The notes under the pieces: generated by a model | What the model was told of the DNA's origin: nothing | Database searches by the model: none | Seen by the model: only the letters and a program-made list of their open reading frames with translations | Translations under genes and position numbers: made by a program | Assembly: GCF_024802625.1 (NCBI RefSeq) | Contig: NZ_CP103371.1 | Span: 2,356,001-2,420,000 of the forward strand | Direction of reading: 5' to 3' | Length of the DNA: 64,000 nt | Source: Massilia sp. H6 | GTDB taxonomy: Bacteria; Pseudomonadota; Gammaproteobacteria; Burkholderiales; Burkholderiaceae_D | In this document: positions 1 to 10,140 of the stretch, in pieces | Layout: the number at the start of each line of letters is the position of its first letter | Position numbering within the stretch: the first letter of the stretch is position 1

Positions 1-385
1 ACATGTCGCGGCCGATTACCAGTAACGGCGCGTCGTCGCCGCTATCGATCATGGCGATGCGCCATTCGAACCAGACATCGCGCTCGCCGCAGCGCAGGCG
101 CGCTTCGACCACGGCCGGTTCGCCGCTGGCGGCGCAGCCGGCCAGTGCCTGCTGCAGCGCGAGTCGGTCGACATCATGGACCAGCGCGGCGAGGGAGTGC
201 TTGTGCGGCTCGGCGCCGCTCAGGGCGTGTGCGCGCCGGCTCGCGACCCTTAGCAGGCCGCCAGGCGTGACGCGAAACACGGCGTCGCCGGCGGCTTCCA
301 GCAGGCTCTCGATCAGCGCCAGCCCCGCCGGCTTGGGTGTCCTGGACGCGCATGACAGCGGTGCGACGGTGGAACTGGTGTGCAT
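1..385 (-). CDS. PAS-domain signalling protein, N-terminal part only
   Basis: This partial gene runs off the left edge of the window. About 128 residues are visible from an ATG whose first base is at 385. The text LLEAAGDAVFRVTPGGLLRV, followed about 70 residues later by DVWFEWRIAMIDSG and LLVIGRDM, is typical of a PAS sensor domain. In this family the domain is followed by a histidine kinase, GGDEF/EAL or chemoreceptor output domain. The output module lies outside the window, so the signalling type cannot be assigned. The upstream Shine-Dalgarno is weak, so the start is uncertain. Confidence 0.7.
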   Translation of the reverse strand, partial: MHTSSTVAPLSCASRTPKPAGLALIESLLEAAGDAVFRVTPGGLLRVASRRAHALSGAEPHKHSLAALVHDVDRLALQQALAGCAASGEPAVVEARLRCGERDVWFEWRIAMIDSGDDAPLLVIGRDM

Positions 386-734
386 TCTTGTGGTTCTGCC
401 TCAGGGTTCAGCCTCCTGGTCGCCGTGGCACCGGCGCCAGCAGGCGTATTCCAGCCGTATCTCAATCTTGTAAGCCTATCAAGCGACTGGTCGCGACAGC
501 ATCGAAAGATTCCAAAAAGCACTAATCAAGACAATGACCTGCACGCCAACGCTTCTTCTTGCGCTAGCGCAGCTGCTTGCGTTGCCAGGCGCTTTACGTT
601 AGCGTGCTTGTTGCTTAGACAAGTGCGCCCGCATCTGCCATTGTCGCCGATTCTTGCAACTTAGCAAATTATTGCTTGCGTGTTCGCCATCAAATTGATG
701 CTTACGTGCAACATCACGCCGAAAGACCCGTGGA
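386..734. other. Intergenic region between divergent genes
   Basis: About 350 bases separate the PAS-domain gene (minus) from the acyl-CoA dehydrogenase gene (plus), so promoters for both should lie here. The sequence is less GC-rich than the flanking genes. It contains the perfect palindrome GCGCTAGCGC at 561-570 and an imperfect inverted repeat around 601-627. I see no convincing -35/-10 pair, RNA gene or terminator. Confidence 0.5.
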
Positions 735-2417
735 ATGACCGATTTCTCGACCCATGAAGTGCTCAATCAGGCCGCACCGTTCGCGGACATCAACCTGTTC
801 GGGTGCGACCTTGCCTTGCGTGAAGCGCTCGAGCGCGAAGGGGCCGGCTGGGCCGCCGCGGGTCTCGATACGCTGGGCGCCGACCTGGGGCGGGCCGAGC
901 TGCAGGAGCTGGCGCGCCTGGCCAATGCACACTCACCGCGCCTGAACAGCTACGACCGCGCCGGTAACCGGATCGACGAGATCGAGTTTCATCCCGCCTG
1001 GCACCGCTTGATGTCGCTGATGATCGGCGCCGGCGCGCATTCGCGTCCGTGGCAGGAGCCGCGCGCCGGCGCTCAGGTGGCGCGCGCGGCCCAGTACCTG
1101 TTGTTCGGCCAGGTGGAAAATGGCGCGCAGTGTCCGGTGACGATGACCTTTGCGTCGGTGCCGGCGCTGCGCCGCCACCCGGCGCTGGCAGCCCAATGGC
1201 TGCCCAAGATCCTGTCGAACGAGTACGACCCGCGCTCGCTGCCGGTGGCGCGCAAGCGCGGCGCCCTGATCGGGATGGGCATGACCGAAAAGCAGGGCGG
1301 CAGCGACGTGCGCGCCAATACGACCCGGGCCACGCCGATGCCGGCGCCAGAAGCGCACAGCCGCTTCGGGGCGGCGGGCGAGGGCGCCTGCCGCATTGTC
1401 GGCCACAAGTGGTTCTTCTCGGCGCCGCAGTCCGATGCCCACCTGATCCTGGCGCAGTTCGATGGGCAGGACAGTTCCGGACTCTCGTGCCTGTTCGTGC
1501 CGCGTTACCTGCCGGACGGCAGCCGCAATGCGATTCGCGTGCAGCGGCTCAAGGACAAGCTGGGCAACCGCTCCAACGCGTCATCGGAAGTCGAATTCGA
1601 GAACGCGGTCGGCTGGATGATCGGGGCGCCGGGCCGTGGCATCCCGACCATACTCGAAATGGGCGGGTATACCCGGCTCGACTGCGTGCTGGGGAGCGCG
1701 GGCATCATGCGCGCGGCGCTGTGCCATGCGCTGCAGCACGCGCGCGGGCGCAGCGCCTTCGGGCGGGTGCTCAGCGAGCAGCCGCTGATGCAGAACGTGC
1801 TGGCCGACCTGGCCCTCGAATCCGAGGCCGCGACCGCATTCGCGCTGCGCCTGGCACGCTGCTTCGATGCGCCCGACGATCCGTGCGAGGCGCTGCTCGG
1901 GCGGATTCTGGTGCCGGCCGGAAAATACTGGATCTGCAAGCGCGGCCCGGCCTTCGGCGCCGAGGCGATGGAAGTCATGGGCGGCAATGGCTATGTCGAG
2001 GATGGGCCGTTGGCGCGCATCTATCGCGAACTCCCGGTCAACTCGATCTGGGAGGGTTCCGGCAATGTGATGTGCCTGGACGTGCTGCGCGCGCTCGGCA
2101 AGTCGCTGCCGCAGGCGCGCGCGGCGCTGGCCCAGGAGTTGATGCCGGCCTATGGCCTCGACGCCCGCTTCGCCGACTATGCCGGGCGCCTGCTCGACGA
2201 GCTGCCGGCGCTGGTGGCCGACGAGGGCGGCGCGCGCAGGCTGGCCGAACGCCTGGTGCTGGCAGTACAGGGCGCGCTGCTGCTGCGCCATGCGCCCGGC
2301 TTCGTATCAAGTGCCTTTGTTGCATCGCGCATTGCCGTGGAGCCGGGCGGGGCCTTTGGCCGCTTGCCGGCGTCGAGCGACTGCGCGTCCATCCTGGCCC
2401 GCGCGCTGGCATGCTGA
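735..2417 (+). CDS. aidB: AidB-like acyl-CoA dehydrogenase
   Basis: The 560-residue product is a flavin-dependent acyl-CoA dehydrogenase of the AidB subgroup, which is longer than the usual 380-residue enzymes. The N-terminal text NLFGCDLALREALEREGA and the RIDEIEFHPAWH block near residues 79-90 match AidB proteins. MTEKQGGSD (183-191) is the FAD-proximal motif. IWEGSGN (438-444) carries the Glu expected at the catalytic position (E440). AidB in E. coli belongs to the Ada alkylation response and binds DNA, but no ada or alkB lies nearby, so the physiological role here is inferred from family only. The ATG at 735 follows a weak GTGGA ribosome site. Confidence 0.85.
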   Translation: MTDFSTHEVLNQAAPFADINLFGCDLALREALEREGAGWAAAGLDTLGADLGRAELQELARLANAHSPRLNSYDRAGNRIDEIEFHPAWHRLMSLMIGAGAHSRPWQEPRAGAQVARAAQYLLFGQVENGAQCPVTMTFASVPALRRHPALAAQWLPKILSNEYDPRSLPVARKRGALIGMGMTEKQGGSDVRANTTRATPMPAPEAHSRFGAAGEGACRIVGHKWFFSAPQSDAHLILAQFDGQDSSGLSCLFVPRYLPDGSRNAIRVQRLKDKLGNRSNASSEVEFENAVGWMIGAPGRGIPTILEMGGYTRLDCVLGSAGIMRAALCHALQHARGRSAFGRVLSEQPLMQNVLADLALESEAATAFALRLARCFDAPDDPCEALLGRILVPAGKYWICKRGPAFGAEAMEVMGGNGYVEDGPLARIYRELPVNSIWEGSGNVMCLDVLRALGKSLPQARAALAQELMPAYGLDARFADYAGRLLDELPALVADEGGARRLAERLVLAVQGALLLRHAPGFVSSAFVASRIAVEPGGAFGRLPASSDCASILARALAC

Positions 2418-2522
2418 CAATGCAGTTTCTTGTCTAAATGTGCAGAAAAAAAGGACAAACGGCGGCGCGGCTGGGATAATGCCGGTCTGCTGCTTCACAC
2501 CTCATTGCGTTTGACACCGACC

Positions 2523-3173
2523 ATGAAACAAGACCCGCGTTTTCCCAAGCTATTCATCCTCGACCACCCGCTCATCCAGCACAAGCTGTCGCACATGCGC
2601 GAGCACGATACCTCGACCCGCACCTTCCGCGAACTGCTGCGCGAAATCACGCTGCTGATGGGGTATGAGATCACGCGCGACCTGCCGCTGACCACGCGCC
2701 AGGTGCAGACCCCTTTGGTAACCATCGACGCGCCTGTCATCGCAGGCAAGAAACTGGCGATCGTGCCGATCCTGCGCGCCGGCATCGGCATGAGCGACGG
2801 CCTGCTCGAACTGGTGCCGTCGGCCCGCGTAGGCCATATCGGCGTCTACCGCGATCCGGAGACCCACGAGCCGGTCGAATACCTGGTGCGCCTGCCCGAT
2901 ACCAACGAGCGCACCTTCATCCTGTGCGACCCGATGGTCGCTACCGGCAATTCGGCAGTGCATGCGGTCGACGTGCTCAAGAAGCGCGGCGTGCCGAGCG
3001 AGCACGTGATGTTCCTGGCCCTGGTCGCGGCGCCCGAAGGCATCGAGGTATTCCAGAAGGCGCATCCGGACGTGAAGGTGTTTGTCGCCTCGCTCGACTC
3101 GCACCTGAACGAGCACGCTTATATCGTGCCGGGCCTGGGCGACGCGGGCGACCGTATCTTCGGCACCAAATGA
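2523..3173 (+). CDS. upp: Uracil phosphoribosyltransferase
   Basis: The 216-residue cytosolic enzyme converts uracil and PRPP to UMP in pyrimidine salvage. The PRPP-binding loop [12 protein letters not shown] lies at residues 134-145, and the uracil-binding C-terminal text [18 protein letters not shown] is complete. An upstream in-frame extension exists, but the ATG at 2523 gives the family N-terminus ([10 protein letters not shown]) and normal length. A possible -10 (GATAAT) lies near 2475 without a clear -35. The Hpt-domain gene starts 25 bases downstream. Confidence 0.95.
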   Translation: MKQDPRFPKLFILDHPLIQHKLSHMREHDTSTRTFRELLREITLLMGYEITRDLPLTTRQVQTPLVTIDAPVIAGKKLAIVPILRAGIGMSDGLLELVPSARVGHIGVYRDPETHEPVEYLVRLPDTNERTFILCDPMVATGNSAVHAVDVLKKRGVPSEHVMFLALVAAPEGIEVFQKAHPDVKVFVASLDSHLNEHAYIVPGLGDAGDRIFGTK

Positions 3174-3198
3174 CGGCCCACATGGGCGCGGGTGCGCG

Positions 3199-3549
3199 AT
3201 GAGGCAGGACGCCGACAAGGGCTTCTTCTCGCGGCTGGCTTCGTTCAACGACAGCTTTTCGAGCCGGCTGCCGGCCACGCTGGAACGGATCGGGGTGGTC
3301 GCTGCAGGACTCGATCCGCGCGCACCGGCGCCGGCCGCCGACGAATTGCAAGCGATGCTGCATACCGTGGCGGGCTCTGCAGCAACCTTCGGCTACCGCG
3401 GGCTCGGCCACCATGCGCGCGCCCTGGAGCAGCGCCTGCGCGTGCTGATGGCCTTCGATGCGGTGGCTGCCAGCGACTGGGCGATGTGGGTGGCAGAACT
3501 CGATGCCTTCGTCGAAGCCGGCCGGCGCGATCCGCGCGCACTCAATTAG
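3199..3549 (+). CDS. Stand-alone Hpt (histidine phosphotransfer) protein
   Basis: This 116-residue protein is essentially a single histidine-phosphotransfer domain. The motif LHTVAGSAATFG (residues 54-65) matches the Hpt signature HTLKGSA, and His55 is the expected phospho-acceptor. It is followed by the usual second helix text LGHHARALEQRL. Such proteins shuttle phosphate between hybrid sensor kinases and response regulators. No kinase or regulator lies beside it, so its partners are unknown. The canonical Lys of the HxxKG motif is replaced by Ala, which is tolerated in some Hpt domains. Confidence 0.75.
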   Translation: MRQDADKGFFSRLASFNDSFSSRLPATLERIGVVAAGLDPRAPAPAADELQAMLHTVAGSAATFGYRGLGHHARALEQRLRVLMAFDAVAASDWAMWVAELDAFVEAGRRDPRALN

Positions 3550-3773
3550 TTACTGCATTAATTCGACCATAAGGTTAATGCTCTAACGCAACGATTCAAT
3601 GCGCGGTCGTTTGATACCGCGCAAACTTACTCTCACTCATTGCCCTATATTTTATGTACTGCCGAATGCAAAAGACGCGCTGGTAAAAGTTGAAGTAAGG
3701 AATTTTTATCGAGATGCTTGCCAGCGCGAGAATTTTTATTTTGCGGACATGGGATTTATTTGTTTTTATTCGG

Positions 3774-3891
3774 TATAATACGGGATCGTTGGGTTGTAGG
3801 TAGTAGTGCAGTCTGTCTGTCATTCCTTTCTTGCTTCTTCAAACGATCTTAAACGGGCGCAAGCCCAACTTAACTGAAATAGGAAATTGTA
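3774..3891 (+). promoter_or_regulatory. cspA promoter -10 and long 5' leader
   Basis: A consensus -10 TATAAT lies at 3774-3779 in an AT-rich stretch. No good -35 is present at 16-18 bases. The start codon of the cold-shock gene is about 105 bases downstream of the expected transcription start, so the mRNA would have a long untranslated leader, as cspA-family mRNAs do. AGGAA at 3881-3885 is the ribosome site. The rest of the gap back to 3550 shows no gene that I can support. Confidence 0.6.
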
Positions 3892-4095
3892 ATGGCAACT
3901 GGCATCGTAAAATGGTTCAATGATTCGAAGGGTTTTGGCTTCATCACCCCTGATGAAGGCGGCGAAGATCTGTTCGCTCACTTCTCGGCGATCCAAAGCA
4001 ATGGCTTCAAGTCGCTGCAAGAGAACCAGCGTGTTTCGTTCGATGTGACCACTGGCCCTAAGGGCAAGCAGGCCGCGAACATTCAGCCGCTGTAA
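3892..4095 (+). CDS. cspA: Cold-shock protein, CspA family
   Basis: The 67-residue protein is a complete single cold-shock domain that binds single-stranded RNA or DNA as a chaperone. It has the family start [18 protein letters not shown] with the RNP1 core KGFGFI. RNP2 reads DLFAHF, a common betaproteobacterial variant of VFVHF. The AGGAA ribosome site lies seven bases before the ATG, and a strong intrinsic terminator follows. The gene is therefore monocistronic. The long leader suggests temperature-responsive translation, as in the family. Several Csp paralogs usually occur per genome, so the paralog number cannot be given. Confidence 0.93.
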   Translation: MATGIVKWFNDSKGFGFITPDEGGEDLFAHFSAIQSNGFKSLQENQRVSFDVTTGPKGKQAANIQPL

Positions 4096-4113
4096 TCGCT
4101 CTCCAGCGATAGC

Positions 4114-4143
4114 AAAAATCCCCGGACTGCCGGGGATTTTTTT
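4114..4143 (+). terminator. Rho-independent terminator of cspA
   Basis: An ATCCCCGG/CCGGGGAT stem with a three-base loop is followed by seven T residues, starting 18 bases after the cspA stop codon. Confidence 0.92.
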
Positions 4144-4196
4144 CGTCTGGTGGTTTCTTGCCGCCGAGGCCGCTCGGCCGGCGGCCCCTGGCTGTC

Positions 4197-5102
4197 TTAG
4201 CGCACCTGCCAATAGTCCGGCTGTGCGTAATGCCGCCGCAAGAACTCCACGAAGACCCGGATCCGCAGTGGCAGGTGCTGCCGCTGCGCAAACACGGCGT
4301 GGATGTCGTTGCCCGGAGCGGCAAACCGGTCCAGTACCGTGCACAGTTCTCCGGCGGCGATCTGGGCGCCGACTTCCCACATCGAGCGCCACGCCAGGCC
4401 CTTGCCGGCCAGCGCCCAGGCGTGCAGCACCGCGCCGTCGTTGCACTGCATATTGCCGCCCACCTTGAGGACGACCGGTTTGCCATTGTCGAGAAAGGTC
4501 CAGCCGCGCTGGCTGCCGGCGCTGCTGATGGCCAGGCAGTTATGTTTCGCCAGGTCGGCCAGGTCGTGCGGCGTGCCGTGACGCTTCAGATAGGCGGGCG
4601 AGCCCACTACCACGCGCTGGTTGTCGGCCAGTTTCGCGCCGACCAGGTTCGAGTCGCTCAAACTGGCAATGCGGATCGCCACGTCGACGCCTTCGCCGAG
4701 CACGTCGACCAGGCGGTCGGTCAGGTTCAGGTTGACGGTGAGCTCGCGGTGCTCGGCCAGGAAGGAAGGTAGCAGCGGCGCCACGTGCTGGCGGCCAAAG
4801 CCGGCCGGGGCCGATACCAGCAGATGCCCGGTCGCGTTCGCGCTGCGCTCGGCCGCCGCGGCCTCGGCTTCCTCGAGCTCGGCCAGGATGCGCTGGCAAT
4901 GCTCCAGAAAGGCTGCGCCTTCGTCGGTAAGTACTAGCCGGCGCGTGGTTCGCTGCAGCAGCTTGACCCCAAGCCGCGCTTCCAGCGCGTCGAGGCGGCG
5001 GCCGATCATGGCCGGCGCAATGCCTTCGGCGCGCGCCGCCGCCGACAGGCTGCCGCGCGCCACCACGTCGACGAAAGTCGATATCTGCCTGAATTTACCC
5101 AT
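4197..5102 (-). CDS. LysR-family transcriptional regulator
   Basis: The 301-residue protein has an N-terminal winged HTH. FRQISTFVDVVARGSLSAAA followed by GRRLDALEARLGVKLLQRTT fits the LysR pattern. A periplasmic-binding-like effector domain follows from about residue 90. The start at 5102 is preceded by GGGAG at correct spacing; a longer in-frame reading has no ribosome site. The gene is transcribed divergently from malate synthase with about 170 bases between the starts. LysR regulators often control the divergent neighbour, so regulation of aceB is plausible but inferred. The effector is unknown. Confidence 0.88.
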   Translation of the reverse strand: MGKFRQISTFVDVVARGSLSAAARAEGIAPAMIGRRLDALEARLGVKLLQRTTRRLVLTDEGAAFLEHCQRILAELEEAEAAAAERSANATGHLLVSAPAGFGRQHVAPLLPSFLAEHRELTVNLNLTDRLVDVLGEGVDVAIRIASLSDSNLVGAKLADNQRVVVGSPAYLKRHGTPHDLADLAKHNCLAISSAGSQRGWTFLDNGKPVVLKVGGNMQCNDGAVLHAWALAGKGLAWRSMWEVGAQIAAGELCTVLDRFAAPGNDIHAVFAQRQHLPLRIRVFVEFLRRHYAQPDYWQVR

Positions 5103-5270
5103 GGCGACTCCCAATCCATCCTGTAATCTGATACAAAAACACACAGATGTAGTGAGAAAATGTATCGTTTAGCTATCTGAAAGTGAATATACTGGATGAC
5201 AAGACAAACGCCAAGCCGCGCTGCCCCCGGCATGGCGCGCACCGTTTCTACTTTCACTGGAGAATATGCA

Positions 5271-6860
<1,590 letters not shown>

Positions 6861-6894
6861 GCGTTGTTGGAAGAGGGCGGCGGCGCCGTCCTCT

Positions 6895-7686
6895 CTAGGA
6901 AAATACGTTCTTCCATTGTCGCAAGGCGGCAAATGCCTCTAGCGGCGTCGCGCCGACCGGTAGCTTGCCAGCCTCCACCAGAGTGCGCACGATCCCCGGC
7001 TCGGTGTAGCGCAAAAAAGGATTGGTGCCTTTCTCCAGCCCGATTGTCGACGGTACCGTCGGCAGCCGCGTTCCGCGCCGGGCCGTGGCGTCTTGCATGC
7101 GCAAGGCCAGTCCTTCATTGCCGGGCTCGACCGCCTGCGCGAACCGCAGGTTCGCTACCGTATATTCGTGTGCGCAGTACACCAGCGTCTCGTCTGGCAG
7201 CGCGGCCAGCTTGGCGAGCGAGTCGGCCATTTGCCGTGGCGTGCCTTCGAACAGCCGCCCGCAGCCGCCCGCGAACAGGGTATCGCCGCAGAACAGCCAG
7301 TGTGCACCGGGCGTGCGGCGCACGTAGGCAATATGTCCGAGCGTGTGGCCCGGTACCTCCAGCACGTCGAGTTGCAGGTCGAGGCCGGCCACGTCGATGC
7401 GCTCGCCTTCGCCGAGGGCATGGCTGACCAGCTCGATGCCGTCGTTGCGCGGCCCGTAAACCGGCACCGGCCACTCGGCCAGCAGGCCAGGGACGCCGCC
7501 GATATGGTCAGCATGGTGATGGGTGAGTAAAATGGCGGTAAGCGACAGCTGGTGCGCGGCCAGCGCAGCGCGCACCGGTCCGGCATCGCCTGGGTCGACT
7601 ACCGCCGCGTGGCGTCCATCGTGGATCAGCCACAGGTAGTTGTCGTTGAAGGCGGGGACGGTCAGTATCGACAGGGTAGGTGTCAT
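6895..7686 (-). CDS. gloB: Hydroxyacylglutathione hydrolase (glyoxalase II)
   Basis: The 263-residue metallo-beta-lactamase-fold enzyme hydrolyses S-lactoylglutathione to lactate and glutathione, completing methylglyoxal detoxification. The binuclear metal motif THHHADH lies at residues 55-61. The C-terminal substrate-binding part ends with [10 protein letters not shown] and the small helical tail normal for GloB. It converges with aceB; a near-palindrome without a T tract lies between them. It is divergent from the methyltransferase gene with a 23-base gap, the same arrangement as E. coli gloB-yafS. Confidence 0.93.
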   Translation of the reverse strand: MTPTLSILTVPAFNDNYLWLIHDGRHAAVVDPGDAGPVRAALAAHQLSLTAILLTHHHADHIGGVPGLLAEWPVPVYGPRNDGIELVSHALGEGERIDVAGLDLQLDVLEVPGHTLGHIAYVRRTPGAHWLFCGDTLFAGGCGRLFEGTPRQMADSLAKLAALPDETLVYCAHEYTVANLRFAQAVEPGNEGLALRMQDATARRGTRLPTVPSTIGLEKGTNPFLRYTEPGIVRTLVEAGKLPVGATPLEAFAALRQWKNVFS

Positions 7687-7709
7687 AGGAAGTAAACCAA
7701 AGGGATGGC

Positions 7710-8483
7710 ATGGACAGCGCGGTATCCGAGAAATCCATTATAGCGCTCGACAACTGGCTGCAATCGCCCGCCGGGGCATACGTGCGTGCGTTCGAACAGG
7801 CTTGCCTCGACGAACTCACGGCCGACATTTTCGGCTTTAATGCGCTGCAGATCGGCGTGCCCCAGCTCGATGCGCTGGCGGCCAACCGCATGCCCAACAA
7901 GTGGCAGGCCGCCACTCGCACCTCGAGCGACGACGAGCTGGCCTTTGCCGCCAACGGCAGGCAGGTGGCGGTGGCGCTCGATTTTGCCGAGCTACCGTTC
8001 GCCTCGCACAGCATCGACCTGGTGGTGCTTCCGCATGTGCTCGAGTTCGCTACCGAGCCGCACCAGGTATTGCGTGAAGTCGAGCGGGTCTTGATTCCTG
8101 AGGGGCAGGTGATCATTTGTGGCTTCAACCCGGCCAGCCTGTGGGGCATGCGCCAGGGCGTCGGCCGCGTGACCAATAACGGCTACCTGCCGGCCTCGGG
8201 CGAATTCATTTCTATGCCGCGCCTGAAAGACTGGCTAAAATTGCTCAATCTCGGCGTCACGCGCAGCCATTTCGGTTGCTACGCGCCGCCGTGCCGGACC
8301 GCGCACTGGCTAAGCCGGTTCGCCATGATGGAAACGGCTGGAGCGCGCTGGTGGCCCTACCTGGGCGCCGTGTACGTGGTCCACGCCATCAAGCGGGTCA
8401 AGGGCATGCACATCATCGGACCTGCATGGAACAAGAAAACAAGCAAGCGGCCGCAGGCAGTGCCGGCGGCGAACAGGGAATGA
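7710..8483 (+). CDS. SAM-dependent methyltransferase domain protein (YafS-like)
   Basis: The 257-residue protein has a class I methyltransferase fold whose SAM-binding N-terminal part is diverged. The clearest marker is the post-II text [20 protein letters not shown] followed by [20 protein letters not shown]. The position between gloB and rnhA matches E. coli yafS. The substrate is unknown in the family. Its TGA overlaps the rnhA start codon (ATGA), suggesting translational coupling. The C-terminal tail is basic (KKTSKRPQ). Confidence 0.8.
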   Translation: MDSAVSEKSIIALDNWLQSPAGAYVRAFEQACLDELTADIFGFNALQIGVPQLDALAANRMPNKWQAATRTSSDDELAFAANGRQVAVALDFAELPFASHSIDLVVLPHVLEFATEPHQVLREVERVLIPEGQVIICGFNPASLWGMRQGVGRVTNNGYLPASGEFISMPRLKDWLKLLNLGVTRSHFGCYAPPCRTAHWLSRFAMMETAGARWWPYLGAVYVVHAIKRVKGMHIIGPAWNKKTSKRPQAVPAANRE

Positions 8484-8968
8484 GCGACATGCACGACAAC
8501 GAGACAAGCGCGAGCCAGGCCGCGCAGGGCACGACCAGGGTCGAGATCTTCACCGACGGCGCCTGCAAGGGCAATCCGGGCACCGGGGGCTGGGGCGCGC
8601 TGCTGGTGGCCGATGGCCACGAAAAGGAAATCTTCGGCGGCGAACCGAACACCACCAACAACCGCATGGAGTTGCGCGCCGTGATCGAGGCGCTGGGCGT
8701 GCTCAACCGGCCATGCGAGATCGTGCTGCATACCGACAGCCAGTACGTACAAAAAGGCATTTCGGAATGGATCCATGGCTGGAAGGCGCGCGGCTGGAAG
8801 ACCGCCGCCAAGGAGCCGGTCAAGAACGACGACCTGTGGAAGGCGCTCGACCTGGCGCAGCAGCAGCACGCGGTGGAATGGCGCTGGGTGCGCGGCCATA
8901 ACGGCCATCCGGGCAACGAACGGGCCGACGTGCTGGCCAACCGCGGCGCGGCCTCGGTGCGGCGCTAG
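8480..8968 (+). CDS. rnhA: Ribonuclease HI
   Basis: The 162-residue enzyme degrades the RNA strand of RNA-DNA hybrids. All four acidic catalytic positions are visible: Asp in [11 protein letters not shown], Glu in NNRMELRAV, Asp in LHTDSQYV and Asp in [10 protein letters not shown]. About 15 extra residues precede the domain. The start at 8480 overlaps the upstream stop as ATGA. An ATG at 8426 and one at 8489 are alternatives. It sits directly before dnaQ. In E. coli rnhA and dnaQ are divergent, whereas here they are co-directional. Confidence 0.95.
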   Translation: MSDMHDNETSASQAAQGTTRVEIFTDGACKGNPGTGGWGALLVADGHEKEIFGGEPNTTNNRMELRAVIEALGVLNRPCEIVLHTDSQYVQKGISEWIHGWKARGWKTAAKEPVKNDDLWKALDLAQQQHAVEWRWVRGHNGHPGNERADVLANRGAASVRR

Positions 8969-9053
8969 GGCAGTTTTCGCAGGACGCGGCCTGTTATACT
9001 AGCGCCCGCCTGCAGCACCGTTCATCCACGCTTCATCTTTCCAGGTAACGCCC

Positions 9054-9761
9054 ATGCGCCAGATTGTCCTCGATACCGAAACCACCGGCCTGAATCCCCG
9101 TACCGGCGATCGCGTCATCGAGGTTGGCTGCGTCGAGATCTTCAATCGCAAGCTGACCGGAAATAACTTCCACCGGTATATCAATCCAGAGCGCGACTCG
9201 GACGAAGCGGCGCTGGCTGTCCACGGCCTTACCACCGAATTCTTGCGCGACAAGCCGAAGTTCCACGAGATCGCCGAAGAACTGCGCGCGTTCGTGCAGG
9301 GCGCGCAAGTGATCATCCACAACGCACCGTTCGACCTCGGCTTTCTCAATGCCGAGTATGCGCGCCTGGGCCTGCCACCATTCAGCGGTTATTGCGCCGG
9401 CGTGATCGACACCCTGGTCCAGGCCAAGGAGCTGCACCCGGGCAAGCGCAATTCGCTCGACGCGCTGTGCGACCGCTACGAAGTGTCAAATGCCCACCGC
9501 AAGCTGCACGGCGCGCTGCTCGACTCGGAGCTGCTGGCCGATGTCTACCTGTCGATGACGCGTGGGCAAAATACGCTGACGATGGACGTCGCCAGCGAAC
9601 ACCATGCCGATGGCGGCCTGGTCGACGCTGGCCCCTTGGGCGAGATCATCGTGGTCGCGGCCAGCTCGGTAGAACTGGGCGAGCACGAGCAGGTTCTTGC
9701 CGGGCTCGACAAGAACGTGAAAGGCAGCTGCGTGTGGCGGAATTATTCCCCGCGGGGGTGA
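9054..9761 (+). CDS. dnaQ: DNA polymerase III epsilon subunit (proofreading exonuclease)
   Basis: The 235-residue protein is the 3'-5' proofreading exonuclease of the replicative polymerase core. ExoI (LDTETTGLNP), ExoII (IIHNAPFDLGFLN) and the ExoIIIe His/Asp pair (HGALLDSELLADVY) are all present. The C-terminal third is variable and would bind the alpha subunit. It is distinguished from the second DnaQ-like protein at 25269 by these residues and by its position next to rnhA. The ATG at 9054 is preceded by CCAGGTAACGCCC, with AGGT as the ribosome site. Confidence 0.95.
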   Translation: MRQIVLDTETTGLNPRTGDRVIEVGCVEIFNRKLTGNNFHRYINPERDSDEAALAVHGLTTEFLRDKPKFHEIAEELRAFVQGAQVIIHNAPFDLGFLNAEYARLGLPPFSGYCAGVIDTLVQAKELHPGKRNSLDALCDRYEVSNAHRKLHGALLDSELLADVYLSMTRGQNTLTMDVASEHHADGGLVDAGPLGEIIVVAASSVELGEHEQVLAGLDKNVKGSCVWRNYSPRG

Positions 9762-9798
9762 CGGGCGCCTGATTCTGTGCCATAATACGCCTCGTTTT

Positions 9799-9873
9799 GG
9801 GAGGTTAGCTCAGGGGTAGAGCACTGCATTCACACTGCAGGGGTCGCAAGTTCGAAACTTGCACTTCCCACCA
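9799..9873 (+). tRNA. tRNA-Val (anticodon CAC)
   Basis: A 75-nt cloverleaf with encoded CCA. The acceptor stem GGGAGGT pairs with ACTTCCC, allowing one G-U pair. The anticodon stem CTGCA/TGCAG encloses loop TTCACAC, giving anticodon CAC (codon GTG). The T-loop TTCGAAA is canonical. A -10-like CATAAT precedes it at 9781-9786. Confidence 0.96.
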
Positions 9874-9880
9874 GAATTTT

Positions 9881-9937
9881 CGTCCGGATGTGTCCGCCGG
9901 ACGCGCACAAAGCCAGCAGCGATGCTGGCTTTGTGCG
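9881..9937 (+). other. Tandem hairpins between the two tRNA-Val genes
   Basis: Two adjacent perfect inverted repeats follow the first tRNA. The first has 7-bp arms at 9881-9887 and 9897-9903. The second has 15-bp arms at 9904-9918 and 9923-9937 with a four-base loop. No T run follows, so they are not standard intrinsic terminators. They could aid termination or 3' end processing of the first tRNA transcript. Confidence 0.6.
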
Positions 9938-9965
9938 TTAGCGAATCTAGCGAAGGTCGCAGGCA

Positions 9966-9994
9966 TTGATAATTTTCAATAGTTAAGGCATAAT
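9966..9994 (+). promoter_or_regulatory. Promoter of the second tRNA-Val gene
   Basis: TTGATA at 9966-9971 and CATAAT at 9989-9994 are separated by exactly 17 bases. The tRNA begins 10 bases after the -10 hexamer, so it appears to have its own promoter. Confidence 0.75.
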
Positions 9995-10004
9995 ACTCGC
10001 CATC

Positions 10005-10079
10005 GGGAGGTTAGCTCAGGGGTAGAGCACTGCATTCACACTGCAGGGGTCGCAAGTTCGAAACTTGCACTTCCCACCA
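10005..10079 (+). tRNA. tRNA-Val (anticodon CAC), second identical copy
   Basis: The 75 bases are identical to the tRNA at 9799-9873, including the encoded CCA and the CAC anticodon. It has its own sigma-70-type promoter and an intrinsic terminator, so the duplication is probably a gene-dosage pair. Confidence 0.96.
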
Positions 10080-10094
10080 AAATTCGCTGTAGAT

Positions 10095-10131
10095 AAAAAG
10101 GCTTGCACCCACCGGTAGCAAGCCTTTTTTT
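10095..10131 (+). terminator. Rho-independent terminator after tRNA-Val
   Basis: AAAAAGGCTTGC pairs with GCAAGCCTTTTTT around an 11-base loop, ending in seven T residues. The A-rich left side may also serve the converging permease gene on the minus strand. Confidence 0.9.
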
Positions 10132-10140
10132 CGCGCCTGC

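Noticed and set aside
3596-3823. A 75-codon minus-strand frame in the cspA upstream region
   Set aside because: There is no ribosome site, its composition follows the AT-rich DNA, and it overlaps the cspA promoter and leader.
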